Of a stretch of 64,000 bases of DNA, positions 32,522 through 45,462 are shown in pieces. Location of the stretch: assembly GCA_003255025.1 (NCBI GenBank), contig QANY01000291.1:248001-312000 (forward strand). Reading direction: 5' to 3'. Position 1 is the stretch's first letter; the number at the start of each line of letters is the position of its first letter. This DNA comes from Datisca glomerata. Taxonomy: Eukaryota > Streptophyta > Magnoliopsida > Cucurbitales > Datiscaceae. Made by a program: the position numbers and the translations under genes. The notes beneath the pieces are model-generated. The model was not told the origin of the DNA, did not search any database, and was given only the letters and a program-made list of their open reading frames with translations.

Positions 32522-33868
32522 TGGGGTGTAAAATTTGATACCGACCCGAAAATGGGTGGTTCGGTCAGTTATATAAGTAACCTCGGTTCGGTTCAGTTAA
32601 AAAATCATGTAATTTCGAACAGAACCGAACTGAAGTATTTAAAAAATTGTAGTGTGTGTATATATATACACTTTACTATTAACCCTAACCCTCCCTCAAA
32701 TTGAAGGCTCCCCTCTCTCTTATTCGTTCCTTCCCCCTCTCTCACAGAGTCACGGACTCACAACAGCCTTCCTCCATCTTTCTTCAAACTTTCTAGTCTC
32801 TCATTCCCCCCCTCTCTCTTCTCTTTGAAGTTCCAACACTCTCCTTCCCCCTTAGATCTGCTCGAGTCGAGATGTGGAGCACTAGAGCTCGAGGATAGTT
32901 TAAAACCCTCAGATATGTTTGAGAATGACTTCAGACCCTCAGATCTGCTCGAGAAGTCTTTTCCCTTCTCTCGTGAAAAGAGAATCTCCTTCTTCAGGTT
33001 CGCCTTTACGCAGCATCTCCTTCTTCAGGTTCACCTCCCTTCTCCTGAATCTAAGTTTTGGGTCTGAGATCTGGGTTCGTCTTCTCCTTCATGTTCTCCC
33101 TTCTCCTAAATTGTGAGTTCGTCTATCTCATTCATCTCCAAATAGTCAAATCACTTCTGAGTTCGTCCTTCACCAATGAGTTATGAGTCTCTGTGTCTCA
33201 TTTTTTCTTCGCGTCTCTGACTTGGGGTTAGGGGTTTCTGTCTGAAATTTGAGATAAAGGTAAGTTTCGAATCTTTATCTTAGATCTGTTCTATCTTAGA
33301 TCTAGTTTTTGTCTGAAATTTGAGATTAGGGTTGAAATCTATTTACGATTTAATGAATATGATTTTGTTTGAAATGTTCAGGTCATTAGGAGAGAAGGAA
33401 GAGAATGAGAAGTTTGTGCAGAGATGTTTGGATTTCTATGCTAATTCAACGATATATTCGATATAAGTACTGAAATTATGTATGAAATTTGCGATGTTAT
33501 ATGAAATTTGTACTGGAATTCTGTATGAAATTTGTGATTCTATATGAAATTTGCAATTATGTATGAAATTTGAGAATTTGTGTAGGGTTTTATGAAATTC
33601 ATTGAACATGTTGCTTGTTTTTGTCTGCTACTGCTCTATTTTTATGAATTTTGGGTTGGGTTTTGTGAATCTCTATAGTATAGGTTTTGCCTCCTCTGAA
33701 CCGTAGAACCGAACTAAACTGAACCGAACCTTAAGTCACGGCTCAATTCGGTTCGGTTCATATGATATTCACAGTTCAGTTTCGTTTGGTATAGGGTCGA
33801 ACCATGAGTTTCAGTTCAGTTCAATTTTTGTCCAAGTAACTGACCGAACCGAACTGTGAACATTCCTA
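32522..33868. mobile_element. hAT-type element inserted in the 5' LTR
   Basis: It starts TGGGGTGTAAAATTTGATAC and ends GTGAACATTCCTA, with GGTTCGGTT and AACCGAAC subterminal blocks at both ends. An exact 8-bp duplication GTGTAGAT flanks it (32514-32521 and 33869-33876). The 3' LTR holds the uninterrupted site at about 38991. The inside (32690-33460) is unlike transposon filler: a long CT-rich leader, an open frame 32825-33064, an intron-like stretch with GATAAAG|GTAAGT (33260) and TTCAG|GTCATTAG (33382), and tandem TATGAAATTTG copies (33477-33590). It may carry a captured gene start; I do not recognise the gene. No transposase. Confidence 0.92.
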
Positions 33869-33969
33869 GTGTAGATACCAAAAATGATATTTTAATTTGT
33901 TGAAAGGCCAAATTAGAAATATCAATATTTATTAATAAGTGTTATGGTTCCCAAATTACACAAGCAAGA

Positions 33970-34051
33970 AAACCATATTTTTCTTATAGTAGTTATCAAT
34001 ATTCCTTCAAAAACCATATTTTTCTTATAGTAGTTATCAATATTCCTTCAA
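33970..34051 (+). repeat. 41-bp tandem duplication in the 5' LTR
   Basis: AAACCATATTTTTCTTATAG plus 21 more bases occurs twice without change. The 3' LTR has a single diverged copy at about 39090, so the duplication arose after the element inserted. Confidence 0.95.
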
Positions 34052-34295
34052 GAGAGAATCATGGAGAAGACTCAAGGCCTTGTGCCAATTTGAAAGATTT
34101 GATCCTCCAGTTTGCGATTCAATTATCCATAGAATCAGGTAAGTCTTCCGCAATCGAGTTATGCGAAAATATGTTTCTCATAGAAATCAAAATGACACAT
34201 CTATCTAAGATTAGAGTTTGAAGAATTTCATAAAAATATATAGATCTGATTAAACATAATAAAATTTTATCATGTTTAATTTCAATCCCTACAAG

Positions 34296-34308
34296 TGGTA
34301 TCAAAGCC
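34296..34308 (+). other. Primer-binding site of Copia 1
   Basis: TGGTATCAAAGCC two bases after the 5' LTR, complementary in type to the 3' end of initiator methionine tRNA. Confidence 0.85.
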
Positions 34309-35225
34309 TCTCATTGTTGATTTCTTTGAGGGAGATTAAAGTTTAAAAAATATTAGAGTAAATATGAAATTAGAGTTCTATGGATCTATGAGTTTAGAAG
34401 TTTTTCATTTGGATGTTTATAATGAATGATTGACATGCAAATGTGATTATGTTATGTTAATCGCATATATATGTTGAGTTTTGATGATTTTATTCTGGAA
34501 ATAAATAAAAAAACAATTCAAAAGGGAATACGGAATGGCTCGAAGGCCATGGAAACTGCCGAAGGAGAAGGGGGTATTGGGCAGTTATCCCCTACTTCTC
34601 GGATAAGGTACTGGTGCAGAGAGTATTCTCCGCTTTGCGGCACTGGTATCGCTTAAGGGTAGTTATCCCCTACTTCTCGCTTAAGTTTTGATAATAAGTA
34701 AAAAAATTGAATTGATTTGTTTAATTCAATTGACTTAAGGTGCTTTTTTGTTTCAATTACTTTGGTAAGTCATTAAGGATCAATTATGATTATTGAACAT
34801 TCTGATGAGTTAGTTGAAATAAGATGTCACCAAAGTAACATCTCTTGTGTAGATTATTCACGAAAGTGTTTGATGTTTATGTGCGTGTAAATTCATGTGG
34901 GTATTAGCCGATCTGAATGAAGGTTAATATTTGGCCAAATTACACACACATCAGTGATGGTAAACACGTGACGATTATAATATTTTACATGTGAATAATA
35001 AATTGATCCAAAGATTAATTCATTATTGGCAGTAATTATTGTCAGTGTTTGATCATTACAACAAGAGTGTCATTTACAGTTAATATTACTATCCAAAAAC
35101 TTGATATTAGTGTTATGCTAGGTATCTTAAAAATGTACTCATTAATTATTTGAATTGATTGAATACTATGATTGGCTTTTGATATGAGCATATTTGGATA
35201 ATTCTTTTGTTCTGTTTATAGCTAA

Positions 35226-38200
35226 TGTGACTACGGTATCTGCCAACCTTAACAACATTCTCATTTTGACCGGGACCAACTTTAAGGATTGGAAAGAGAA
35301 CATGTTTACTGTTCTTGGCTGCATGGATCTGGACCATACACTCAGAATAGATGAACCTGCCCCTCTTACAGATGGAAGTTCTTTTAATGCTAGGACAAAT
35401 TTTGAGAGGTGGGATTTTATTTGGATTTATTTGATACTTATGTTGTATCGTCGTTTAGACAGAATTTGGTTTCTGTTTCTAAGTTGGACAAATCAGGTTA
35501 TCATTGTTCATTTGAAGACAATTAGTTTAATTTATCAATAAATTCAAATCTTATTGGTACTGGTTTTCTTAATGTTTATGATAATTTCTATTCGCTTGAT
35601 ATTAATACATCTTATAGTGCCTCGTGATTCCACTAAAATAAAAATTTATGAAGCAAATTCAGCCATAATTTGGCCAAGCGCTTAGGTCATATCTCCAAAA
35701 AATGAGAATTCAGAGGCTTGTGTCAGATGAGATTTTAGGATCCTCTTGATTTTTCATACCTTAATGATTGTATTGAGTGTATCAAGGGAAAACAAACCAA
35801 ATAAAATAAAGCAGGTGTCAATAGAGCAATATACGTCTTAGAATTGATTCATACAGATTTCTGTGGGCCATTCCCTAAGGTTTCGTGGAATGGTCAACAA
35901 TATTTTATAAAGTTAATAGACGACTACTCGAAATATGGTTACATATTTCTTATTCATGATAAATCAGAATCATTGGACGTGTTTAAGATATTTAAGATTG
36001 AAGTTGAGAACCAGCTCAGTAAAAAGATTAAGTGTGTTAGATCTGACTATGGTGGTGAATATTAAGGTAGATTTGCCAGTTCAGGAGCAACGTCCAGGGC
36101 AATTTGCCCAATTCCTAGAGGAATGTGGAATAGTCCCACAATACACCATGCCTTGTTCACCTAGCATGAATGGTGTTACTGAGAGATGAAACAAAAAACT
36201 CAAGGACATGGTGAGGAGTATGATAAGTCATTATTCCTTACCAGAATCTCTAGAGAGAGGCATTAAAGACAACAACTTATATCCTTAATAGAGTACCAAC
36301 TAAAGCAGCTGCTAAAACACCTTATGAGGTTTGGATAGGCAAAAAGCCTAGCCTAAAACATTTTCACATTTGGGGATGTCCAACTGAGGCAATACCTTAT
36401 AGGCCAAATAAAAAGAAATTGGATTCTAAAATAGTGAGCAACTATTTTATTGGTTATTCTGAATGATCAAGGGGCTACAAGTTCTATGATCCCACACTAA
36501 GGAATATTTTTTAGACAGGAACTGCAACATTTTTTTAGGATGTTGAGTTTGGAGGGAGAAATAAAGTAAGGGACATTGTCTTTGAGGAGGAATCTTCTTC
36601 GGTTCCAGTTCCTACTACAGTAACTACTTCTGATAGTGTGCATGTTTTCATTCTTATCATTGATCATGAAGTACATCCAGAATCAAAACAAGACAATGCC
36701 GAACAACTCCTGATACAAGTTGAGGTTAATGTTCCAGAAGAACAAACTCAACAATCTTAATATGCAATGCTTTTAAGGAGATCCATGAGAAAAAGGAGAA
36801 GTGCTATTTCAGATGACTATATGGTATTTCTCCAAGAAAATGAAGAATATAATTAATTGGTGGAAGATGATCCAATTAACTTTCACCAAGCCATGAAAGA
36901 TATGAATTCTTAAAAATATATTGAGGCTATGAATGAAGAGTATAAGTCTATGCAAGACATTCAAATTTGGGATCTTATCTATTTACCTGAAGGTACCTAT
37001 AGGTTGTAAATGGATATTTAAAATCAAAAGAGATTCAAAAGGTAATGTAGAAAGATATAAGACTCGTCTTATAGCTAAAGGCTTTACTCAGAAGGAAGAC
37101 ATTGATTTTAAAGAGACTTTCTCTCTGGTTTCATCAAAAGACTCTTTTAGAATAATCATGGCACTTGTTGGACATTTTGATCTTGAACTTCAATATATGG
37201 ATGTGAAAACTGTGATTCTTAATGGAGACATTGATGGAATAATTTATATGGTGCAACCAGAAAACTTTGTGGTTGAGGATCCAAATAATATGGTTTGTAA
37301 ACTAAAGAAATCCATCTATGGGCTCAAATAAGCTTCTCGTCAGTGGTACCACAAATTTCATCAGATAAACATTTATTTTGGTTTTGAGGCAATTATTGTT
37401 GATGATTGTGTGTATCACAAGTTTAGTGGGTGTAAGTTAATATTCCTAGTTTTGTATATTGATGATATATTACTTACTAGTAATGATTTCGGCATGTTAT
37501 ACGATACTAAGAGATTTCTTTCTAAGAATTTTGAAATGAAAGATCTTGGTGAAACTTCTTTTGTTTTAGGGATCCAGATACATCGAGATCGTTCTTAGGA
37601 TATTCTTAGATTATCACAAAATAGCTATATAGAAAATGTGTTTAAAAGGTTTGGCATGCAAGATTATAAACCAGGTGACACCCCCGTCGCTAAAGGAGAC
37701 AAATTTTGTCTCAATCAGTGCCCAGAAACTAGCGTTGAAACTATGAAAATGCAGAAGATTCATTATGCATCTGCTATTGGGAGTCTAATGTATGCTCAAG
37801 TCTGTATGCATCCAGACATTACGTACATCGTTGGTGTGTTGGGAAGATATCTTAGTAACCCTGGGATGGATCATTGGAAAGCAGCTAAACTGGTTATGGG
37901 ATATTTAAAAAGAACAAAAGATTATATGCTCATGTATAAGAGGTCAGATCAGTTAGAGGTCATTAGATATTCTGAGTATGATTTTGCTGGATGCCATGAC
38001 AACAGGAGATCCACTCCAGGCTACATTTACTTATTGGTCGGTCAAGCCATTTCTTGGAGGAGTGTCAAACAAACACTCATAGCATCCTCCACCATGGCAA
38101 CATAATTTGTAGCATGGTATGAGGCATCCAATCATGGAATATGGCTGTGAAACTTTGTCACTGGGCTGCGCATTGTTAAGAACATTGAAAGACCAATAAA

Positions 38201-38420
38201 GTTGTATTGTGACAATACATCAACAGTTTTATATTCCAACAATAACAAGAGCTCGTCTAAGTCAAAGCATATTGAGATTAAGTTTCTGGTTGTAAAAGAA
38301 AGGGTACAAAGTGGTCAGATGTCCATAGAGTATATTGAGACAAACTTCATGATAGCGGATCCGTTCACTAAGGAATTACCACCCAAGGTCTTTCATGAGC
38401 ACACTACTCATATGAGTGTT
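35226..38420 (+). pseudogene. gag-pol relic of Copia 1
   Basis: The gag N-terminus (LTGTNFKDWKENM, GCMDLDHTLR; about 35240-35420) breaks off. Text then resumes in the pre-integrase region (LIGTGFLNVYDNFYSLD, about 35545-35600; RLGHISKKR-like near 35680), so the gag zinc knuckle and protease are deleted. The integrase core has HTDFCGPFPK, DDYSKYGYIF and RSDYGGEY (35840-36065). Reverse transcriptase has CKWIFKIKRD, DVKTVILNGD and the catalytic LYIDDILL near 37456. RNase H has HDNRRSTPGYIYLL, ISWRSVKQ and YCDNTSTVLYSNN. Stops and frameshifts are spread throughout. Confidence 0.9.
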
Positions 38421-38850
38421 ATGTTTTTTGACGATATCATGATTTGGTGGGAGTTTGTTTATGGCTTTATGTTGTATTTTTTTTAAAATTTATGTATTTG
38501 GTATTTTCTGATAAGAAGTAAAGTTATTCAGTTCACTCCACTCTGTGACATTATGTTAGTGTTGACCTCACTAAAGTAAAGTACGTCCAGTTAGAAATAG
38601 TCACGTATAGATCACGTTACATGTAATTTTCCATGTTACGCATCCATGATTGATCTATGTCGATTGATTATATTGGTGACCATTGATGTGTTTAGTTACA
38701 ATAAAGGTAGTGAAGATCGTTTTAATCTTATGTCTATGTAATCAATGGACAAGATTATTTCAGATATACCTTGTGGTTAAGATAGCAACTTTTGGGAGCT
38801 CATAAAATTATACACATTTATAAGGTTACATATGTGGCCCAGTGGGAGAT

Positions 38851-39367
38851 TGTTAAAAAATTCAACATGTGGAGTCACATATATTAAATGAAATTGGTAT
38901 GTGCTATCTTTGAATAAGCCTAATTAAAGTAATATAATTAAGAAATTAAAGTTTTAAGGCTTATGGGTATAATTATCATGGAATTGATGTGTAGATATAA
39001 AAAATGATATAATAATTTGTTGAAGGACCAAATTAGAAATATCAATATTTATTAATGAGGGTTATGGTCCCCAAATTACACAAGCAAGAAAATCCTATTT
39101 TCCTTAGAATAGTTATTTATATTCCTTTAAGAGAGAATTCTGAAGAAAAACTCAAGGGCTTGTGTCAATTTGGAAAATCGGATCCTCCAGTTTACGATTC
39201 AATTATCCATGGAACCAAGTAAGTCTTCCGCAATCGAGTTATACGAATTTATTTCTCATAGAAATCAAAATGACATATATATTTAAGACTAGGGTTTGAA
39301 AAATTTCATAGAAATATGCAGAACTGATTATTTGTGTTATATAGCATATTTAATTTCAATCTCGGCA
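38851..39367 (+). repeat. 3' LTR of Copia 1
   Basis: 517 bp, starting TGTTAAAAAATTCAACATGT and ending TTTCAATCTCGGCA. Many small differences from the 5' LTR point to an old insertion. Confidence 0.9.
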
Positions 39368-39675
39368 CATGGTTGATAAGTTACACTAGACGAAGCCATA
39401 ATCGCGTTCGTCATTGTTGCTAAAAGCTGAAGAGAGAGCACGACAATGTTGGAGCCACGCGAGGGTTTTTGGTGAGAGAGAAAGTAGGGGGAGGGGCAGG
39501 GAGAGGGAGAGGGAGAGAATATGCTTGAAAGTTCCATGAGACAAATCCATAATCGTATTGGTCGTCGTTGCTGAAGCTGGAGAAGAAGCAAAGTGATGCC
39601 AGTGTCGCGCGAGCTAGAGTTTATGTCATGAGAGAGAGGGGGGGAATGAAAAGTTGAGAAAATAAAGATTATACA
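39368..39675. repeat. GA-rich diverged direct repeat
   Basis: Two related segments, about 39395-39480 and 39540-39640, share CCATAATCG(C/T), (G/C)GTCGTTGCT, a GCTGGAGA-like block and GAGAGAGA. No gene recognised. Confidence 0.5.
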
Positions 39676-39877
39676 CAAAAATAAGCAAATGACAAAATGG
39701 TAAAATAAAAGCCCCTTCTAAAAGGAAAGTTAAAAACTGTCAGTTTTGCTAAAAATACATATCCAACTATTTTTTTAAATGGCTCTCTAGAACCGAGGAA
39801 CTTGTAATTTTATTTTCTGAAAAATAGACCGATTACATATTTTTATACTCTTTTTGGTTTAAAAATTAAAATATATT
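39676..39877 (+). repeat. Block Z, copy 1 of the tandem duplication
   Basis: AAAATAAGCAAATG, AAAGGAAAGTTAAAAAC, TTTTGCTAAAAA and later blocks match 53915-54060 in order. At 39877 the match stops where the Helitron-like segment begins. Confidence 0.6.
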
Positions 39878-40794
39878 TCTTACTCTTATAAAAGAGTGAG
39901 TTTGTAGCTACTTGCATATGGTCATTTCTCTATTTTGTCCCTGCAATGTGCCTTCATTTACATTTTGGGTTGTGTAGTAAAAATTGAGTGGAATGAGGGT
40001 TTTATGGGTCATTTAGTTGTTGCTTGTCTGATAGAGTGTGTGGTTTTTTGTGTGGATTTTCCCTTCCAAATCTGCGGTGTCTTTTCTTTGCATTAGGGGT
40101 GTAAGAGTCATTTCGTTAGTTAAAAATATTGGCTGAATTGGAACCGTAAGATCATTTTGATATGGGCATTTAGTTGCGAGGATATATCTGAGTCGTTTAA
40201 GTGTTTTAATCTAAACAGTTGATTGACTAATATATATACCTATTCTTCTTTAGTTTTAGGTTTTTTCCCTTCATCTCCTATGCTTCGACAGTGGTGTTAT
40301 GGCCTAGGGTTTCTTAGTCTTCTATTCTGCTTGTTTTTCGCAGATGTTGGATGAAGCTTTGGTCTTCCTCTTTTTTGTTAGAGTCTAATTTTAGTGTGGT
40401 GGTCAGCGATGGAGGTGGGAACGCGTTTGGTTCGGCTCATCGAACAAGTGAGATTTTTGCACCATTTTTTTGTTTATGTCTTTTAAAATTTTGATCTTTG
40501 GTTTGTTCGACATCGATTAGTTAGGATTTTTTCATTTTCTTGCTTCAATGACCGATGTAGTTTTCTTGTCATATTCGGCGGTGAGGTAAGATTGATGAAT
40601 TTTTTTATTTTTTTTCTTTATTTGTTTGGCTGGTCTGGGTTGATTTTTGTTTTGTTGGGTAATAACAAAATTAGTTTTGAAGCTTTGTATTGCGGCTATT
40701 AAAGATTAGAATAAAGGTAACTTTAGTTTGATTTGTCTTTTTCCATTTTATCTTATCTTCTGCGTTTTCTCAGTCAAAATAAATGGATGTATAT

Positions 40795-41240
40795 CAGGTG
40801 GTAGTCCATGTGCCTTCACGTTTGTGATTCTGCCGTGGAAGTGCATGGAGAGAGGATTGCACTGTTGAGCTTCTGAGCGAGTGGGCAGTCACGTGTATTC
40901 AAATGTTGAGCTGTGTGTCTTCACGTTGGCTGTTGCATTTGGTTGTCAGAGATAATGATGATTGCTTTATCTGATATTCTCAATCGATATATATATATAT
41001 ATATATATCGGCTAATAATGTAGATTTGTGGATGTCTGTGTTTTTTGTTATGTTTTTGCATCCTGATCTAACACTTGTACAGGCTAGGTGTCGTAGGTTC
41101 CTGTCGTGGAGGTGCTATGCTTAGCTTCTGAATCCACAGGCAACCATGTGTGTCATATACTAAATTTGAGTTGCTTGGCTTCACAATAGATGGCACTCAT
41201 GTGACTTCACGTTGGAGGTAACAGTTACTTTGTCTTATTT
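40795..41240 (+). repeat. Diverged internal duplication of the Helitron-like segment
   Basis: Two units (from about 40797 and 41083) share CCGTGGAAGTGC/TCGTGGAGGTGC, GAGCTTCTGA/TAGCTTCTGA, CA(C/A)-GTGT and GCTTCAC/CTTCACGTTGG blocks. A perfect (AT)n run sits between them at about 40990-41010. Confidence 0.5.
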
Positions 41241-43639
41241 GTTCAATTGTTCTACATATATTTGGTGTTTGGGTATTTATGGTAATGATTCTAATGGTAA
41301 AGAAGGTCATTCTTCTTCTACTTCTTCTTCTTGTTCTCCTTGTAATTCTCCTTTATGGTGATTTTATAGATTATTTTATTTTTTAGATTAAAAATTAAAT
41401 CTGTGTTTCTGCTTTCTTTTCTACTTCTTGATTTTGATGTTCAACTACAAGAAGGTATACACGTGGTGTGAGGCTCTGGTAATTTGTAATTTAGACAATA
41501 TTTTTTTATGTACATTGATTTGATTTGGTTTTTGGAATTTTTTTGTTCTTTTTTTATTATTGTTCTTTGTGATTTGAAATTTTTTCCTTCTCTGATATGA
41601 TTTTCATTTTCTATTACTATCTTATGTTCTGTGATTACTTTCTATTGCGTTTTGTGGTAGTTCACTGTGAACAATGATTTTTTAATTATGTTTGTACAAT
41701 TCTAACCTACTTATTTTTAATAATGCTTTGATATTTGATATTAAATCAGATTCAGTTATGTCTTGTTATCTTAATTTCTTTTGATACAAGATATTACCCG
41801 TTTCTTTTGAGTCGATTGAATCTTAAATCAATAATTACATGCTTAAATTCTTATTTTTTTTGTTTGATGTATTACTTCTCAGTCAACTCTGTGTTTTTAC
41901 CAGCTTTCTGCTTTATTAGTTTCTTTGTTTGTTGCATAAAGATATAGATTAAACATTTTTGCAACAATTTTAATATATTCTTTATCTATATGATTTATGT
42001 TCACCATTGACTGAAATGTTTCTAATTAAACATTTTCTGCTTATACTGTTAAAATGTTTCTTATAAAAATTTCTGGCCGTTCTTTCTATTTTAGATTATG
42101 TTAATCATTCAGTAGTTGTTCTTATTAATTGTTCTTTGTATAAGTTTGAGAATTTTTTTATGCCTTTGGTGTGATGTTTATGGTTTTAACATGTTTGTAT
42201 TCATTTTATTTTAATCTCCCATCTTATGCTTTTGAATTTCTTTTGATGACCTGTTATAATTTGTATGACTTTATTTGATGATTTGCCTTGCTTATTTTTG
42301 TGTTTCGAGACATAATTTTTGCCATTCGTTTATTTAGAAAAAAAGTTGTGGAACTGATTTCACACAACTTACTGTATTGCTGCTTCATACATGCTTAAGA
42401 ATGTTAGTATGAAGTATAATAAAGATATGTGTGAACATTATGGGGATTAGGATTTTTGAATTCAAATTGTATTTGATTGTGGGATGGGTAGAGATTTTTG
42501 TGGGGAGATCCAAACTACAAGATTCAGATTCAGATTTGGAGATTTTATTTGATTGTGGGATGTGTTATTTGATATGAGTTTAACGCTAAAATTTCTTCAC
42601 GGACCATTTGCTGTTGGTTGTTGATGTTTCTTTAATTATGTGAGAAGGATTGTCTATATGATGATTTAATATGAGTGAGCGAATGGCTTTACTTGAGTTG
42701 GTGTTTCCCCAATTTTAGATATGTGTGTTGACTTTGTTATGAATGGTAGATTAATGTTTTGGAATATAATTCCTTTTCGTTGTCTGTCAATAATTGCTTA
42801 TTTAATTTTGTTTTTGCTGTGATCTTTGAAAAAATGGTAAAGTGGGAATTTATGATTCTGTGTTGTTTTTTTGTTTATTTTTTTCTACTTACATCTCATC
42901 TTCTTAATTTATGTGAATGTCAGTCTGTGTTGTTCAATTAAGCTGCCTTAGTTATTGTTGCTTTTTATGTTGTCTATTCTATTGTGAGTTTTAACTGCTA
43001 AAATTGTTTGATTAATTAGAAATAGTATTTAGAATTCTGATTACTTGGTGATGTCTTCTATTTCTTCTCCTTTCTTCTTCTTCTTACTATTGTGTTTCAA
43101 TTCTTTGTTTGTGTTTGATGTATTACTTCTCAAAATCTTTTTTAAGCTTTCTACTTTGTTAGCTTCTTTGCTTGGTATCTAGGGAGGGTTTCTTCCCCTT
43201 AATAGTTGCTTAATTTTTTTTTCGATTTTTTAATATTGAGAATTGCGTATGTTGTCTTATTCATGTCATATATTTTGTTTCCCTTTAGCCTAATATCTTG
43301 ATGTTACATATTGTTGTAGGGATTGATTCCTTTTAATTAATATGAAAGAGAAGAAGCTCATTAATTTGGACAATTCACTCTCTGTATGTTGTGACCAAAT
43401 TGAGAAATTGACGATAAATTAATACTCTCAATCGGCCTGGAAGTTGAGTCAAAGAAAGAAGGGAAGAACGAGGTGAGAAAAAAGAGGACGACAAGAAGGA
43501 TAAACCCAAAGAAAGAATAAGAGAAGAAAGAAACATATCATGTGTTAGACCTTGTAAAGGCTTACAAGGCAGCATATAACACATTTAACCTGACATTACC
43601 ATATCCAAAGAATGTTATATCAATTTTTTTGTGATCATT

Positions 43640-43861
43640 TGTTGTTTGATATTAAAACAGATTCAGTTCTGTTTTTTTTATCATGATTTGTCCTATCAGC
43701 ATAGAAATTTTGGGGACTTCAAATACAAGCATGGAGAAGCATCTTATGGTCATGTCCTATCAGTAACTTTGGAAATGTGCTTGACGGAAACAGAGGAGGC
43801 TGAAGACTATTCCGTGATGTATTGTAGGTTGGAGATCACTATTCTGATGTATTTTACTTAG
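43640..43861 (+). other. Unidentified open segment in the Helitron-like block
   Basis: The frame reads HRNFGDFKYKHGEASYGHVL and continues to a stop at 43861. Its composition is protein-like rather than low-complexity, and it has the same strand as the SGS3 and DRB pieces. I do not recognise it. It could be a third captured exon. Confidence 0.3.
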
Positions 43862-45141
43862 TATGAATCTTACCCCAAGAAAAAAAGTTGAGAGAAGTTC
43901 CATTATTTTTATTTTATCCACCTTTATTTTGTTTCTTCTCCTTTTGGTTAAAAACAACAATGGTATTACCTTTTGGATTACAAAGCTAAATGATATGAAA
44001 AGCTAAGTGATATGATATAACATATGTTTGTATTTCTGTGTTTTGAGTCTGAATATTTTAAGCATTGCTTATAGGCTATTTGTTTCGTTGTTAGCAGTTG
44101 TAATGGTATGAAAACAATATTATTGATACCATTTCGTTTTAATATTATTAATACATTTATCCAATTAAACAATATTATTAATATTATTACTAACTGGCGG
44201 ATGGTGAGAGTCAAACCCGCATCTTCACATTCCTAATCTCTTTCTTTTTTAATCAAACTATTCATATAAAAATGTTGAAATTATTAGTCATAGTAAGAGA
44301 AACCTTTAGTAACAATGATATTTTTGTAGTAACAGAATTGTCAAGGTTTTTTCCATCCAACTAGGACTCTAACAATAGTTGGCTTTTTATACGTTCATAG
44401 GACAGATAGTTACAAAGGAAGTACTTAAGTAGATAGTTACACTTACAAATGTGTTGTCAATTTTTTAATATTAAAATTTGACTATGTTGTCTTATTGATT
44501 TTATATACTTATTTTATTTTTAAGAATTTATTGAGTTTTGAGGTGTTGGTATTTGAAGTATATAGATATTCTTCCTAATTTAGGATCCCTTAGTTTATAT
44601 TTTTTTCTTCATTCGATGCTTTGGATTCTTCCTCCACTATAAATCAGTGTATGATTCTATGTTCATTTGTCTATATTTCTAATGATAGTTTAATATGTTT
44701 TTGAATGATGAGTCGAATTCTTATATTGATTTTCTATTTTGATATTAGTTATTTTTATTTTGTAAGACTTAAATTCGTATTATGTATTTTGATATATTTA
44801 TCTCTTGATAAATGTCAAAGATATGAGCAGGGAAATGTTAAATATAATATCATCAAAATATCTGACAATTTGGACAGTTCTTCACCTGGTGAGTCATCTA
44901 CATCGACAGGTCTGACAGATATTTCTACCGTTAATGTAGATAGAGGATGTTCGTCATCCTCCACATGACTATAATAGATATATTTAAAGTTTATTATAGT
45001 AATATTGTATTATAGGATTAATGTTATTGTATGCGTGTTTTTGTAATTTTTGAGTATATATATAAATAATGTACATATCATATAAATATAAAAGAAGTCG
45101 ATACCTTTCTATGTTTTGCTATTGTACAATATATATAATAG

Positions 45142-45462
45142 TTTTGAAACTAGCAAAAAGAGTAAATTACTCAAGAAATTCTTTGAGATTTTGGACACTT
45201 TGACTGTTGAAGAGATTAGTGAACCTACAAGGCAGTGGCACCATCCAGCATGCCAAGGTGGTCCGCGTTCCATTGAATGGTACAAAGGGTGAAACTTCAC
45301 ATAGAGCTAGCAGAGCTTTTGGATGAGGAGTTGCGACAAAGGGGAACGTCTGTTATTCCACCAGGTGAGGTATTTGGAAAATGGAAAGACTTATTATGAC
45401 ATAGTCTGGCCTCCTATGGTTATGATCATGAATACAAAGCTCGATCAAGATTAAAATGACAG
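45142..45462 (+). pseudogene. SGS3: SGS3 fragment: zinc-finger XS and start of XS domain
   Basis: SGS3 stabilises RNA templates for RDR6 in plant post-transcriptional silencing and trans-acting siRNA production. The fragment reads TSKKSKLLKKFFEILDTLTV, EEISEPTRQWHHPACQGGP, RSIEWYKG, then directly VKLHIELAELLDEEL, RGTSVIPPGEVFGKWKDLL and, one frame over, YDIVWPPMVMIMNTKLDQD. These are the signature blocks of SGS3. About 15 residues between WYKG and VKLH are deleted, giving a shift at 45289; there is another shift near 45396 and a TAA at about 45451. A splice-like AG precedes it at 45140-45141. The second zinc-ligand position of the family's CPACQGGP is HPACQGGP here. It cannot make SGS3; a chimeric or non-coding transcript is possible. 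Confidence 0.88.

Larger units (their letters stand above)
32375..34293 (+). repeat. 5' LTR of Copia 1, split by a hAT element
   Basis: It starts TGTTAGAAAAATTTAACATG and ends CCCTACA before the primer site. Minus the 1355 bp of hAT plus duplicated target it is 564 bp. It also has a 41-bp tandem duplication (33970-34051) that the 3' LTR lacks. Confidence 0.9.
32375..39367 (+). mobile_element. Copia LTR retrotransposon 1, complete but dead
   Basis: Bounded by LTRs 32375-34293 and 38851-39367, with CAAGG (32370-32374) and CATGG (39368-39372) as a 5-bp target duplication with one change. The primer-binding site TGGTATCAAAGCC at 34296-34308 fits initiator methionine tRNA, as usual for Copia. The polypurine tract AGTGGGAGAT precedes the 3' LTR. 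Coding order gag, integrase, reverse transcriptase, RNase H places it in Copia. Many stops, a deletion across gag and protease, and a hAT insertion in the 5' LTR make it non-functional. Confidence 0.92.
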
